Positions 54,148-63,446 of a stretch of 64,000 nt of DNA are shown here, one piece after another (position 1 is the first letter of the stretch; each line of letters begins with the position of its first letter). Location: assembly GCA_028749115.1 (NCBI GenBank), contig JAQURD010000004.1:1-64000 (forward strand), given 5' to 3'. The notes under the pieces are model-generated. The model was not told where the DNA came from. It did no database searches and saw only the letters and a list, made by a program, of their open reading frames with translations. The position numbers and the translations under genes are program-made. The stretch comes from Acidobacteriota bacterium (GTDB lineage Bacteria > Acidobacteriota > Aminicenantia > Aminicenantales > Saccharicenantaceae).

Positions 54148-55110
54148 CTAAATGTCAAGCCGGATGGATTTAATTAACGACTTAGCGGTAGTGCTCTTAA
54201 AATATTTTCTGGCTAGAAGGACATCCCTGGCTATAGCTTCTTGCAGTGCTTCAAGCGAGCTAAATTTTTTTTCTGTTCGTAGCTTTTTTAAGAGAAAGAG
54301 AGAAACCTTCTGGCGGTAAAACGGGCGGCTAAGGTCAAGCAGATGGGTTTCCACCTGGATTATTTTCCCCCCCAGAGTCGGCCTTGTCCCGATATTAGAA
54401 ACCGACTGGTAGATTTCATCCTTGATCTTGGTCAGGCAAATAAATACGCCTGAAGGCAGGAGATCATTCCTGCTGTCGAGATTGATAGTTGGGTAACCCA
54501 GTTGGCGTCCAAGCTTATGGCCAGCAACTATCCGGCCGCTGATTTCATAAGGATGACCCAGCAGGCGGCTGGCTTCTTCTACCTGCCCGCTTTTGAGAAA
54601 CTGTCTGATCAGGCTCGAACTGATAAGATGGCCCTGCCTGACTGCCGGCTTTAAGGTTATGACTTTGAAGTCGAGATGACGACCAAATTTTTCTAAATCA
54701 TCTGTGCCCCACTGACGGTGGTGGCCGAACCTGAAATTACGACCGATGACAACTTCCTTTACCTTGAGAGCCTGTTTAATTATCTGACGGGCAAAGGTTT
54801 CTCCACTCAAGCCGGACAGCTGTTGGTCGAGATCGAGCAAGAGGCAAAAATCAAGGCCTGCCTGTTCAAAAGCCTTAAGTCTTTGTTCCAGTGTCTGAAT
54901 CATTTGGAGAGGCCGGTGGTTTAAAACTTTATCGGGGTGAGGATAAAAGGAAAGAACTCCAGCCGCCGCTCCGTTTGACCTGGCTTCAGCTAAAACCTTT
55001 CTAATAATCTTTTGGTGGCCCAGATGAAAACCATCAAATATGCCTATGGCCAGGATGGAACCGGCAGCCTGAAGCCTGGCTCCCGCAGACAAATGCCGGA
55101 AAACTCTCAT
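54148..55110 (-). CDS. ribF: Bifunctional riboflavin kinase/FAD synthetase
   Basis: Makes FMN and FAD. 320 aa. The N-terminal nucleotidyltransferase domain has IGIFDGFHLGHQKII. The C-terminal kinase has RLGYPTIN-like GRQLGYPTINLD and VSNIGTRPT. It starts 4 nt after the DUF1844 stop, and pyrR follows after about 48 nt. No FMN riboswitch is seen. Confidence 0.94.
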   Translation of the reverse strand: MRVFRHLSAGARLQAAGSILAIGIFDGFHLGHQKIIRKVLAEARSNGAAAGVLSFYPHPDKVLNHRPLQMIQTLEQRLKAFEQAGLDFCLLLDLDQQLSGLSGETFARQIIKQALKVKEVVIGRNFRFGHHRQWGTDDLEKFGRHLDFKVITLKPAVRQGHLISSSLIRQFLKSGQVEEASRLLGHPYEISGRIVAGHKLGRQLGYPTINLDSRNDLLPSGVFICLTKIKDEIYQSVSNIGTRPTLGGKIIQVETHLLDLSRPFYRQKVSLFLLKKLRTEKKFSSLEALQEAIARDVLLARKYFKSTTAKSLIKSIRLDI

Positions 55111-55114
55111 GTGA

Positions 55115-55423
55115 TCAGAGCTTTATGGCCTCGGTCTTATTTAAGTAATGCATCTTGAGTTGTGATAGCACAGCTTCAAGAAAATTTTCTTCCTCAGGCA
55201 TCAGGTTGCCTTTAGTGCGGTCTTTGAGCAAATCAAGCAGGTCAATCAGACGGCGGGCATATTCCAAATTTACTTCCAGCTGGCTGTTTTTCAGTTCTTC
55301 CAGCAGTCCGAGTTTCATCAGAGCCTGGGTATAGAAAGGAAAGACTAGAGAACTGAAATCAACAGGCGGCATAAATTCAGCTTTTTCTTCGCCCCTAGCT
55401 TCATCATTTGATTTGTCGCTCAT
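55115..55423 (-). CDS. DUF1844 protein
   Basis: 102 aa, small and acidic. PPVDFSSLVFPFYTQALMKLG and the YARRLIDLLDLLKDRTKGNL segment are the DUF1844 signature. Function unknown. It leads the minus-strand operon DUF1844-ribF-pyrR-pyrC-rnc. GGGGGAAGG precedes the ATG. Confidence 0.82.
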   Translation of the reverse strand: MSDKSNDEARGEEKAEFMPPVDFSSLVFPFYTQALMKLGLLEELKNSQLEVNLEYARRLIDLLDLLKDRTKGNLMPEEENFLEAVLSQLKMHYLNKTEAIKL

Positions 55424-55538
55424 TATCCTTCCCCCAGATAATTTATGAATTAATTAGTTGAAAAACTTTCTTCTTTAGAGTAACTTACCAGCCTAAATAA
55501 TAGCGATAATTGGCTGAAAATTCAAGAGAGGTACCGAC

Positions 55539-56300
55539 ATGAAGACTAACCGGGAAGCTGCCAGGCAATTTGAACAATTGCTGGAGATCATGGCTCGCTT
55601 GAGATCGCCTGCCGGCTGTCCCTGGGACAGGTCGAGAACTAAAAGTGATATCATTAATTATTTTCTTGAAGAAACTTATGAGGCAGTGGAAGCCCTGAGA
55701 TCAAAAAAGGCCCAGGCCGCCAGTGAAGAGCTGGGTGATGTCCTGATGGAAATAGTTTTTCTGTCATTATTTTATAAAGAAGCCGGGCAATTTTCGATGG
55801 GGGAAGTTATTGAAGGTATCAACCGGAAAATGCTGGCCCGCCATCCGCATGTTTTTGGGCCATTAAAAAAAACCAGCCAGGCAGAAATAATGGCTGATTG
55901 GCAGAGCCATAAATTGAAAGAAAAAAAACGAGAGTCGGTCTTAGAAGGATTGCCGGCCAGTGCTCCTGCTTTATTTTTGGCCTTTCTCCTTGGCCAGAGG
56001 GCAGCCGCTCATGGTTTCGACTGGCCGGAAGCTGGACAGGCTCTGAAGAAAGCGGAAGAAGAGCTGGCTGAACTGCACCAGGCTCTTCATTCTGGAAAGA
56101 AAACAGAAATAGCTGAAGAGCTGGGTGATTTGCTTTTTTGCCTTAGCCAGGTGGCCCGCCTGCTCGGTTATAATCCAGAAATAGTGCTTCATGAAGCCAA
56201 TAATAAATTTAAGGCCAGGTTCGGCCAGATGGAAAAGGAAATTAAAAAGAGGGGGAAAGACCTGGCAGGTTGTTCACCCGACGAGCTGGATCAGACCTAG
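55539..56300 (+). CDS. mazG: MazG nucleotide pyrophosphohydrolase
   Basis: Removes aberrant or excess NTPs. 253 aa with two tandem MazG modules, the usual bacterial architecture. The first has CPWDRSRTKSDIINYF and LEETYEAVEAL (ExxE metal ligands), then EELGDVLMEIVFL. The second has KAEEELAELHQAL and EELGDLLFCLSQVARLLGY. GAGAGG lies 9 nt upstream of the ATG. It stands alone, divergent from the DUF1844 operon and convergent with prfB. Confidence 0.94.
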   Translation: MKTNREAARQFEQLLEIMARLRSPAGCPWDRSRTKSDIINYFLEETYEAVEALRSKKAQAASEELGDVLMEIVFLSLFYKEAGQFSMGEVIEGINRKMLARHPHVFGPLKKTSQAEIMADWQSHKLKEKKRESVLEGLPASAPALFLAFLLGQRAAAHGFDWPEAGQALKKAEEELAELHQALHSGKKTEIAEELGDLLFCLSQVARLLGYNPEIVLHEANNKFKARFGQMEKEIKKRGKDLAGCSPDELDQT

Positions 56301-56388
56301 GAGAGAGTAAAGAGACAAGAGAATCGCACCGGGTCAAAAAAGTCAGCAAAAAATAAGAAAAGGCTTTAAATCAGTTTTAAAAGTTAGA

Positions 56389-57532
56389 TCAAGCAGGCCC
56401 GGTGGTGGCCAGTCTATTTTTCTTTCTTAAGGTCAAGCTGGCTTTAATAAAATCGTCGAGATCCCCGTCTAAAATGCGCTCAACATCACCGGTTTCAACC
56501 CGTGTTCTTAAATCTTTGATCATTTTATAAGGATGGAGGACATAAGAACGAATCTGACTACCCCAGGCGATATCGGATTTAGTATCTTCTAATTTTTCAA
56601 TTTTTTCCTGCTTTTTTTGCTTTTCAATTTCATACAAACGGGCTTTGAGTAACTTCATAGCTGTTGCTTTGTTCTGGTGCTGTGATCTTTCATTCTGACA
56701 TTGAACGACAATACCGGTTGGCAGATGAGTGATTCTGACAGCTGAATCTGTCCGGTTGACGTGCTGGCCTCCCTTGCCGGATGAGCGGTAGGTATCAATT
56801 TTTAGATCATCAGGATCAATTTCAACTTCAATATCATCATCAATTTCCGGGTAGACAAAGACAGCCGCAAAAGAAGTGTGGCGTCTTTTATTAGCATCAA
56901 AAGGAGAGATCCTGACCAGGCGATGAACTCCTGATTCCTGACTTAATAATCCATAAGCGAATTCGCCTTCGATCCGGATAGTGGCGCTTTTCAGTCCGGC
57001 TTCTTCCCCAGGCTGATAATCTATCACCTCGGTTTTAAAACCCTTTCTTTCGGCATAGCGAAGATACAGGCGGAAGAGCATCTGGGCCCAATCCTGAGAT
57101 TCAGTTCCGCCGGCTCCCGGATGGATGGTTAGAATAGCATGGCGAGCATCATCAGGATCAAAAAAGAGGGTTCTCAACTGAGCGGCCTGCAGTTCCTGTT
57201 CATAAAGATTTAAGGATTCATTCAACTCGTTTAACAGTTCGTCACTCTCTTCAGCCAGTTCGAGCAGAACTTCTATTTCTTCTTTTTTCCCCTGGAGTTT
57301 TTTGTAAAAATTAATCTCTTTTTCCACTAGTTTTTTTTGCTGCTGGTAGGCCTGAAATTTTTTCTGATCCGACCAAGTAGCCGGCTGAGATAGCTCAAAA
57401 GTTATCCGCTCCAGCTCCGCCTGTTTATTGTCCAGGTCAAAGAAAACCTCGAATTTCTTCAAGTTGCTTGAAAAGATTTGCTGCTTTCTCTTTTTTTTCT
57501 GATAGCAGTTCAATCAGGTTAGCTTCAGCCAC
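56389..57532 (-). CDS. prfB: Peptide chain release factor 2, with programmed +1 frameshift
   Basis: Terminates translation at UGA and UAA. Translation starts at GTG 57532 (AGGAG 8 nt upstream) and reads 31 codons, ending EEIRGFL, to an in-frame TGA at 57439-57437. A +1 shift at CTT-TGA skips T57439 and continues with GAC (DLDNKQAELERI). GAGG followed by TTTT lies just before the CTT, like the internal Shine-Dalgarno of other prfB genes. The main part has SPF-type ISPFDANKRRHTSF for stop recognition and SGKGGQHVNRTDS with the GGQ motif. About 380 residues after the shift. The 57513 ATG often taken by gene callers is not the true start. Confidence 0.93.
57437..57446 (-). promoter_or_regulatory. 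prfB programmed frameshift site
   Basis: Minus-strand TTTTCTTTGA: slippery CTT with the in-frame stop TGA (57439-57437). When release factor 2 is scarce the ribosome shifts +1 and reads on, giving autogenous control of RF2 level. Confidence 0.9.
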
Positions 57533-57647
57533 TTTTATTTCTCCTGTTTAGACTCAAGATAAGGAAAGTAGTATAAATTGTCAAGCTGCCTGCCTTTTTC
57601 TGTCCAGTTACCAGAAAAATTATGGCCGGCTGGTGTCTGCTGATAAT

Positions 57648-58277
57648 TTATTGTTGAACAACAAAATAGCCAGGATTCTTGACACTTTTTTTTGCTAATT
57701 CATTAACAATTCTCCGGGCTTCTTCCCTTGTCTGATAGCCACCCAGCCAGACCCGGTAAACTGTCTTTTTATCCGCAGGATAGGGATCTTTGATGACCGT
57801 CCTGTAACCCTGCTTTTTGAATCTATCAGCTGCTAATCTGGCACTCGACAGGTCATTAAAAGCTCCAACCTGGACGAAATAGTTTCCCCCGGCTGTTTCT
57901 GAAGAGCGGCGGGCAGCTTCAGTTTTATTTCCGGAGGATCCCACCGCCGGCTGGACAGTAGTCTCGGTTGCTGTTTCAGCAGGCTTAGTTTCTAAAGCTG
58001 TTTGATGGTCAGAAGAAACCGTTTGAGAACTTAATTCAGTCTGATCTGAAGTCTGGGTCTGGCCAGTCTGAGCAGCCTGTTCATCTGGAATAACTGGCTT
58101 ATCCTGGCTGACCTTTTCTTCTGTTTTAGGCACAATGAAGCTTTTGGCCAGAAGGTCGGTCTGCTTTTTACCCACTTGAACACCCATGAAGAAGATGACT
58201 GTCCCGAGAATAATTATACCCAGGATGATGAAAATCAGAGCAGCCGTCGAGACCTGAACTTCCCGATATTCTTTCAT
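57648..58277 (-). CDS. SPOR domain membrane protein
   Basis: 209 aa. A membrane helix spans about residues 12-33 (AALIFIILGIIILGTVIFFMGVQV). A Gln/Thr/Ser-rich linker is followed by a C-terminal SPOR domain of about 75 residues (YFVQVGAFNDLSSARLAADRFKKQ in pieces, and VYRVWLGGYQTREEARRI). SPOR domains bind denuded peptidoglycan at division sites. It is 5 nt after the slipin stop, in the run nfeD-slipin-SPOR. Confidence 0.87.
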   Translation of the reverse strand: MKEYREVQVSTAALIFIILGIIILGTVIFFMGVQVGKKQTDLLAKSFIVPKTEEKVSQDKPVIPDEQAAQTGQTQTSDQTELSSQTVSSDHQTALETKPAETATETTVQPAVGSSGNKTEAARRSSETAGGNYFVQVGAFNDLSSARLAADRFKKQGYRTVIKDPYPADKKTVYRVWLGGYQTREEARRIVNELAKKSVKNPGYFVVQQ

Positions 58278-58282
58278 CGTGG

Positions 58283-59038
58283 TTATTTTTTATTCCGGTG
58301 TTGATCAAAGGCTCTGAGAATTTCCATCGGCAGGGGAAAGACAATAGTTGAATTCTTCTCAGAAGCGATTTCCGTCAGAGTACCCAGAAAACGAAGCATA
58401 ATCGTCTGAGGATTCTCGGAAATAATGTCAGCCGCCCTGGCCAGCTTCTCTGCGGATTGATATTCACCTTCAGCATGGATGACTTTAGCTCTTCTCTCCC
58501 TTTCGGCTTCAGCCTGGCGGGCAATGGCCCGGATCATATTTTCCGGCAGATCGATGTGCTTGATCTCAACCAGATCGACCTTGATGCCCCAGGGATCAGT
58601 ATGCCTATCTATAATTTCTTGCAACTGATTGTTCAATTTTTCTCTTTCCGAAAGTAATTCATCAAGCTCGACCTGACCAAGAACACTACGGAGAGTCGTC
58701 TGTGAGAGCTGGGAGGTGGCATAAAGATAGTCCTGAACCTCCAGCACAGCTTTCAAGGGTTGCATCACCCGGAAATAAAGGACAGCGTTGACCTTGACTG
58801 AGACATTATCCTTGGTAATAACATCCTGGGGCGGTATATCCATGACGATTAGACGTAAGCTGACTCGAACCATACGGTCAATAGGAGAGAAGACAAAAAT
58901 CAGTCCTGGACCCTTTGGCTTATGCAGTACCCGTCCCAGGCGAAAAATTACGCCACGCTCATACTCTTTTAAAACTTTGATGCAGTTTAATAAATAGAGC
59001 ACCACAATGGCTACGACGATTATCGTGAAGGTAGTCAT
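58283..59038 (-). CDS. Slipin (SPFH/stomatin-like)
   Basis: 251-aa membrane protein of the SPFH (stomatin, prohibitin, flotillin) family. It has one N-terminal helix ([16 protein letters not shown]), the SPFH core [25 protein letters not shown], and a coiled tail ([21 protein letters not shown]). The C-terminus [11 protein letters not shown] is like the site that NfeD proteases cut in stomatin homologues. AGGAGG precedes the ATG. It is adjacent to an NfeD protein, its usual partner. Confidence 0.92.
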   Translation of the reverse strand: MTTFTIIVVAIVVLYLLNCIKVLKEYERGVIFRLGRVLHKPKGPGLIFVFSPIDRMVRVSLRLIVMDIPPQDVITKDNVSVKVNAVLYFRVMQPLKAVLEVQDYLYATSQLSQTTLRSVLGQVELDELLSEREKLNNQLQEIIDRHTDPWGIKVDLVEIKHIDLPENMIRAIARQAEAERERRAKVIHAEGEYQSAEKLARAADIISENPQTIMLRFLGTLTEIASEKNSTIVFPLPMEILRAFDQHRNKK

Positions 59039-59072
59039 TGAAACCTCCTTTTGACAGGCAAAACCTGTCGCC

Positions 59073-60365
59073 CTAAAACTTTTTTACTTTTAAAGTCAGA
59101 TGGTCTTGTACCTCTGCCACCTGGACTTTATCTCCTTTTTCAATCCTATCGTCAGACACAGCCCGCCAGATTTCACCATGAACAAAAACTTTTCCATCCG
59201 GAGAAATAGAGCTCAGGGCCTGGCCAATTTCTCCAACCATACCCTCTTTTCCTGTCAGACTCTTTCTGGTGTGAGCTTTAATAACCAGATAAACCAGCAT
59301 AACAAATATCAAAGAAATGCCAAGAACAACAGGAATTATAAATTTAAGGCTGGGACGAAGTTCAGGAATAGGCGCCTTAATTAAAATCACGGATCCCAGA
59401 AATAATGATATGACTCCACCCACGGCTAAAGCTCCATAACTGGTGACTTTGATTTCCAGAATAAAAAAGATGGTTCCTAGAATTATGAGCAGCAAGCCAA
59501 CATAATTGACTGGCAAAATTTGAAAGGAGAGAAGTGCGAGCAAGAGGCTGATGCCGCCAATAACACCAGGGAAAATGGCCCCCGGATTGGCAAATTCAAA
59601 GTAGAGGCCAAGCAGGCCAAGCATTAATAGAATATAGGCGAGGTTTGGATTGGCAATAGCCATCAAAAATTTCTGTCTGAAAGTCAGTGGCAATTCAGCG
59701 ATTGGCTGATTTTTTAAGTTAAGTACATGCACCTGGCCATTAAAACGTTTAATTTCTTTGCCATCCAGAGCCTCAACCAGTTCCTGTTCAGAATTGGCTA
59801 CCAGATCAATCAGTTTGCCTTTCAAGGCTTCCTGTTCAGTATAGCTCAGGCTTTTCCTGACAGCATCTTCCGCCATCTGAATATTGCGCCCTCTTTTTTC
59901 AGATAAAGACCTTATATAGGCCGCAGCATCATGGGTAACTTTTTCTTCCATGGTCTTATCCTGCCCCTGACCTGAAGTGCCAATACTGACAGGATGGGCG
60001 GAACCGGTAGAAGTGCCCGGAGCCATGGCAAAAATGTCGCAGGCAACTGAAATGAATAAGCCGGCTGATGCTGCCCGGGCACCAGAAGGACTAACATAAG
60101 CGACAATTGGAACTGGCGAGCTGATAATGGCTTCAATCATCTCTCGCATGGAAGAATCAAGTCCGCCAGGAGTATCCAGCTTGATGATAAGCAATTCAGC
60201 TTTTTCCTGTTTAGCTTTTTCGATTGATTTAAGCAAAAGCTCGGCTGTAATCGGATGAATGGGTTCTTTAATGGTCACAGTCAAAATTCTGGCCTGAAGG
60301 CAAACTGAGCAGCTTAAAAGGGCTAAAATAAAAGTAAAAATAAATGGATAAATTAACTTCTTCAC
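59073..60365 (-). CDS. NfeD-family membrane serine protease
   Basis: 430 aa. A signal peptide ([22 protein letters not shown]) is followed by a ClpP-like serine protease domain (about residues 35-240): [20 protein letters not shown], then [12 protein letters not shown] with the likely catalytic Ser. Four or more membrane helices follow (about residues 230-370), and an OB-fold NfeD tail ([26 protein letters not shown]). It should cut the slipin encoded next to it. GTG start, the only good candidate, 9 nt after TATAAT with no Shine-Dalgarno, so a leaderless mRNA is likely. Confidence 0.92.
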   Translation of the reverse strand: MKKLIYPFIFTFILALLSCSVCLQARILTVTIKEPIHPITAELLLKSIEKAKQEKAELLIIKLDTPGGLDSSMREMIEAIISSPVPIVAYVSPSGARAASAGLFISVACDIFAMAPGTSTGSAHPVSIGTSGQGQDKTMEEKVTHDAAAYIRSLSEKRGRNIQMAEDAVRKSLSYTEQEALKGKLIDLVANSEQELVEALDGKEIKRFNGQVHVLNLKNQPIAELPLTFRQKFLMAIANPNLAYILLMLGLLGLYFEFANPGAIFPGVIGGISLLLALLSFQILPVNYVGLLLIILGTIFFILEIKVTSYGALAVGGVISLFLGSVILIKAPIPELRPSLKFIIPVVLGISLIFVMLVYLVIKAHTRKSLTGKEGMVGEIGQALSSISPDGKVFVHGEIWRAVSDDRIEKGDKVQVAEVQDHLTLKVKKF

Positions 60366-60374
60366 AACGAAACA

Positions 60375-60403
60375 ATTATATGAACTAATATTTACTTAGT
60401 CAA
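60375..60403 (-). promoter_or_regulatory. nfeD promoter
   Basis: Minus-strand reading: TTGACT (60403-60398), 17-nt spacer, TATAAT (60380-60375), then 9 nt to the GTG at 60365. The best-formed example of a minus-10 box abutting a start codon in this window. Confidence 0.75.
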
Positions 60404-60426
60404 TTGATTATTCTGCTGTGGCTTAC

Positions 60427-60455
60427 TTGACAATTTGATTATTATAAACTAATTT
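60427..60455 (+). promoter_or_regulatory. Promoter of HU gene
   Basis: TTGACA (60427-60432), 17-nt spacer, TAATTT (60450-60455), with an alternative TATAAA at 60443. Divergent from the nfeD promoter. Leader of about 35 nt with AGGAG before the ATG. Confidence 0.5.
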
Positions 60456-60497
60456 TAGTTTATTATTTTTCTATCCAGAAAAAGCAGGAGCTTACTG

Positions 60498-60785
60498 ATG
60501 ATAAAGAACGATATAGCTAATAGACTCGAACGGAAAGGGAATCTAAGCAGGACAAAAGCTGTTTATATTGTCGATACTGTTCTCGATTCGATTAAGGAGG
60601 CTTTGCTCAGGGGGGGGAAAGTTGAGATCAGAGGCTTCGGCAGCTTTCGGGTTGTACCCAAGAAATCTGGTTATGGCCGGGATATCCGCCGGAATCGACA
60701 GATGGCTATTGCTGGAGGGAAAAGAGTTAAATTCCGCCCCGGTCAGGATTTCAAAAGACAATTAAAAAAACAGGCTGGAAAATAA
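60498..60785 (+). CDS. HU-family DNA-binding protein
   Basis: 95-aa histone-like nucleoid protein that bends and packs DNA. NDIANRLERKGNLSRTKAV, then the signature VEIRGFGSFRVVPKK and the beta-arm region (YGRDIRRNRQMAIAGGKRV) are typical. The beta-arm differs slightly from the consensus GRNPxTG (GRDIRRNRQ). AGGAG lies 8 nt before the ATG. Monocistronic; convergent with coaE. Confidence 0.9.
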   Translation: MIKNDIANRLERKGNLSRTKAVYIVDTVLDSIKEALLRGGKVEIRGFGSFRVVPKKSGYGRDIRRNRQMAIAGGKRVKFRPGQDFKRQLKKQAGK

Positions 60786-60820
60786 CATTTTTACAATGGA
60801 ACGGCGCGGGGCCGAAAGGT

Positions 60821-61462
60821 TTAATCGGTATCTTTGATCAGCTTTTCGATTTTTTTTAATTGAGCATCCTGATAAAGGCGAAGATAGAGTGCTTCTGTCT
60901 GTTCAACTGTTTCAGCCAGTTGTCCGGAGGTGTCTATTAGATAATCAGCCAGCGGGATTTTCTGTTCGTCCGGCCACTGGCTTTTAATTTTACGCCAGGC
61001 CTCCTCCGGTGAGAGGCCTTGGCGCTGAATTAGCCTTTCTGCCTGGATTTCAGGCCGGCAAAAAGTCAGGACGAGCCTGTCGTAAAAGGATTGATAACCA
61101 GCTTCCAGGATGAGAGCGGCTTCGGTAACATATATTTCATAACCGCCAGTTCTTTCCAGGCTGTCCACGGTTTGCTTGACTTTATTTAAAATCAAAGGAT
61201 GAGTTAAATCATTCAGGAAGGTTCTCTCTTCTTCTTGCCTGAAAACAATTTCTGCTAACTGCTGCCGGTTTATTGACCGGTTGCTGGCCAGAAGTTTTTC
61301 ACCAAAATGATTGATCAAAGCCTGATAAATTTCTCCGCCGGGTAACATTAATTGATGAGCAATGAGGTCGGCATTTTCAACATAACAACCCTTCTGACGA
61401 AGGAGTTCGGCTACAATGGATTTGCCGGTGGCAATTCCCCCGGTTAGTCCAACAGTCAGCAT
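60821..61462 (-). CDS. coaE: Dephospho-CoA kinase
   Basis: Last step of coenzyme A synthesis, phosphorylating the ribose 3' hydroxyl. 213 aa. P-loop GLTGGIATGKSIVAELL at the start, DADxIAH-like ENADLIAHQLM, and VTEAALILEAGYQSFYD follow. It is the third gene of the operon LuxR-PilZ-coaE (27 nt after the PilZ stop). Confidence 0.93.
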   Translation of the reverse strand: MLTVGLTGGIATGKSIVAELLRQKGCYVENADLIAHQLMLPGGEIYQALINHFGEKLLASNRSINRQQLAEIVFRQEEERTFLNDLTHPLILNKVKQTVDSLERTGGYEIYVTEAALILEAGYQSFYDRLVLTFCRPEIQAERLIQRQGLSPEEAWRKIKSQWPDEQKIPLADYLIDTSGQLAETVEQTEALYLRLYQDAQLKKIEKLIKDTD

Positions 61463-61489
61463 TATTAAGCAGGCAGACTGACCTGGCTC

Positions 61490-61885
61490 TCAGTCTTCAA
61501 CCTGAAAGCGAAAATCTCTTTTGAATCTGACGGCAACACCCTGTTTTCTGCCTTTTTCCTCCTTTTTTTCCAGCCTGACGGTCACTCCATCGAGGCAAAG
61601 CTTAACTTTTCTCCCCTCGGTAAACCCGGGAGGTAGCTCAATGGTCAGATTGACTTTAGAGCCAACGACCAGGTTTGAATCAAGAGAAAAATAAGCTCCG
61701 GTTGATGAAATATTTTCCAGAATGGTTTTTTCAGCAAATTTCTTACCAGCAGGTAGCAGGCCTTCAATTTCGGCCGGTAAGGGTAGTTCGAACCGCCACT
61801 CCTGCCGGCGATTGACATCGACCGCTGGTTTGGTCACAGATTTAGCTTTTCTTGGTTTCTTCTTACTATTGGTTTTTTCAGTCAT
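61490..61885 (-). CDS. PilZ domain protein (c-di-GMP motif kept)
   Basis: 131 aa. A basic N-terminus (KKKPRKAKSVTK) precedes a PilZ domain with RxxxR as RQEWR near residue 26 and the NxSxxG motif as NISSTG near residue 59. It lacks other domains. It is between the regulator gene and coaE in one operon, with gaps of about 20 to 27 nt. Confidence 0.75.
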   Translation of the reverse strand: MTEKTNSKKKPRKAKSVTKPAVDVNRRQEWRFELPLPAEIEGLLPAGKKFAEKTILENISSTGAYFSLDSNLVVGSKVNLTIELPPGFTEGRKVKLCLDGVTVRLEKKEEKGRKQGVAVRFKRDFRFQVED

Positions 61886-61905
61886 AATTCCCCCCGCTTC
61901 TAAGG

Positions 61906-62616
61906 CTAAAATAAGGCCGAATTGATGGCATAGAGAGCCAGTTGCAGCCGGCTATGAGTGTCCAGTTTAGAATAGATACTCTTAATGTGCGACCGAACCG
62001 TATTCTTGCTGATGAATAGAATCTTAGCTATTTCTTCATTGCTCTTTCCTTGACCGATGAGGCGTAATACTTGAAATTCAGTTGAAGTTAGCTGGTCCAG
62101 GGTCTTTTCCTTCATATCCCGTCCAACTACAGATATAATCCTGTCCATAATACTTGACATCTTATCTCTTGGCAGCCAGATTTCTCCCCGGTGCACTACC
62201 CGGATGGCTTCAGACAGTTGGCCTGGTGAATCATTGAGATCAAAATAGCCCCGGGCCCCGGCGTTAATCAGATTGATGATCTCTTCTTGAGAAGGAATGT
62301 TGCCAAGGAGAAGAAGCTGAGTCTTGATCTGAGCCTTTATTGATTCTCTTATGGCTTTGCAAATTTCTTTAAGGTGGGGGAGAGGCTCCAGATGAGCGAA
62401 AAGAATAACCTGAGGTTGAAGCTGTTTAACCGATTCCATTAAGTTTTCAATAGTTCCTTTTTCTACTGCTATTATTTCTATTGACCGGTCAGATTCAAAC
62501 ACTTTAAGAATACCGGTCAGAATCAGATCAGACGGACAATAAATCAAAACGCTATTTTTTTCTAGCTTGACCGTTGATGTCTGACTTTCTTTTTTTGGCT
62601 GTTTCTTTTTAGGCAT
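61906..62616 (-). CDS. LuxR-family regulator with degenerate receiver domain
   Basis: 236 aa. The C-terminal LuxR helix-turn-helix (LTSTEFQVLRLIGQGKSNEEIA, then NTVRSHIKSIYSKLDTHSR) is complete. The N-terminal receiver-like domain has lost its key residues. The acidic pair is gone (VLIYCPSDLI). The phosphoacceptor position in VILFAHLEPLP is not Asp. The conserved Lys region reads YFDLND. It should act without phosphorylation. AGAAGGG precedes the ATG. It heads the operon with PilZ and coaE. Confidence 0.82.
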   Translation of the reverse strand: MPKKKQPKKESQTSTVKLEKNSVLIYCPSDLILTGILKVFESDRSIEIIAVEKGTIENLMESVKQLQPQVILFAHLEPLPHLKEICKAIRESIKAQIKTQLLLLGNIPSQEEIINLINAGARGYFDLNDSPGQLSEAIRVVHRGEIWLPRDKMSSIMDRIISVVGRDMKEKTLDQLTSTEFQVLRLIGQGKSNEEIAKILFISKNTVRSHIKSIYSKLDTHSRLQLALYAINSALF

Positions 62617-62657
62617 GCCCTTCTACCCCTCACAAAGTTAATTATTCCATTAAAATA

Positions 62658-62687
62658 AATATAATAATATTAGCGGCCAGGTGTCAA
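62658..62687 (-). promoter_or_regulatory. Promoter of LuxR-PilZ-coaE operon
   Basis: Minus-strand reading: TTGACA (62687-62682), 18-nt spacer, TATATT (62663-62658). The predicted leader is about 35 nt. Confidence 0.55.
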
Positions 62688-63446
62688 GTTTAAAACCTTA
62701 TTGAGGTTAATAGCAGATTAGTAGATGATATTCAGGGTGGATGAAAGGGGAGCTAGATTTGGTCCCGAGGTAGTAATCTGCCAGCTGTGTGGACAGGAGT
62801 AGAGGAGAGCGACTTCTGTGTCGACCATTTTCTGGTTAAACTATAATCAGCTCGATTAATTCCGGGCAGGAAGTTTTACCACTCAAGCCAAATTGGATGA
62901 CCGGCTTAAACTGGTAACAGTTAAACTCATTTTCTGTCTATCAACTTTAACCGGGGCAAGCGGGTCTTCCAGTTTGAGTTTTAATTGATTAGTCAAAAGA
63001 GGCAAAGCTACACTTTTTTTACCTTTTCAACAGATAACTTGCAGCTGCGGTGCTCATTGGGGAAAAATCATTATTGCCGTAATAGCTCTCACGCCAGTTT
63101 TTCGTGGAAAGTGGAGATGAGGAAACTTTTCTTCCTTGAACCGAAGGCCAAAGCCGGAAGGGAGAGGCTGTGCAAACACTCTCCCCTCCAGTCTCTGGTT
63201 GCGTCTTGGATGGAGGATTTATTTTCTCAATTTTAGCTTACCAACCTTTCCTTTCATATCATAATGAACTCAATATCGTCCTGGCCAGGGCATTATATAA
63301 TTGCTGCTCAATAGGATGATGGAAAATGACAACTTTTTTCTCGCTTCTCAATGCCATGTTATGCTGCCCTTTCTTCTCATCGCCTTTATCTCATCTAATA
63401 AGACGTTACCAGGTGAAGATTTTTCTCACCTGACAGCGCAGTCCTT
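62688..63446. other. Gene-poor stretch, no gene assigned
   Basis: About 760 bases upstream of the regulator operon. A plus-strand trace with a CxxC-G pattern (ICQLCGQE) around 62776-62800 hits a stop and cannot be extended; it may be a scrap of a zinc-ribbon protein. An 83-codon frame at 62985-63236 has no family features. Nothing else recognised. Confidence 0.3.

Noticed and set aside
62776-62800. CxxC trace that could be a zinc-ribbon protein scrap
   Set aside because: Too short and stopped by a nonsense codon; no family support.
62985-63236. 83-codon plus-strand frame
   Set aside because: No Shine-Dalgarno, no domain, atypical composition; treated as noise.
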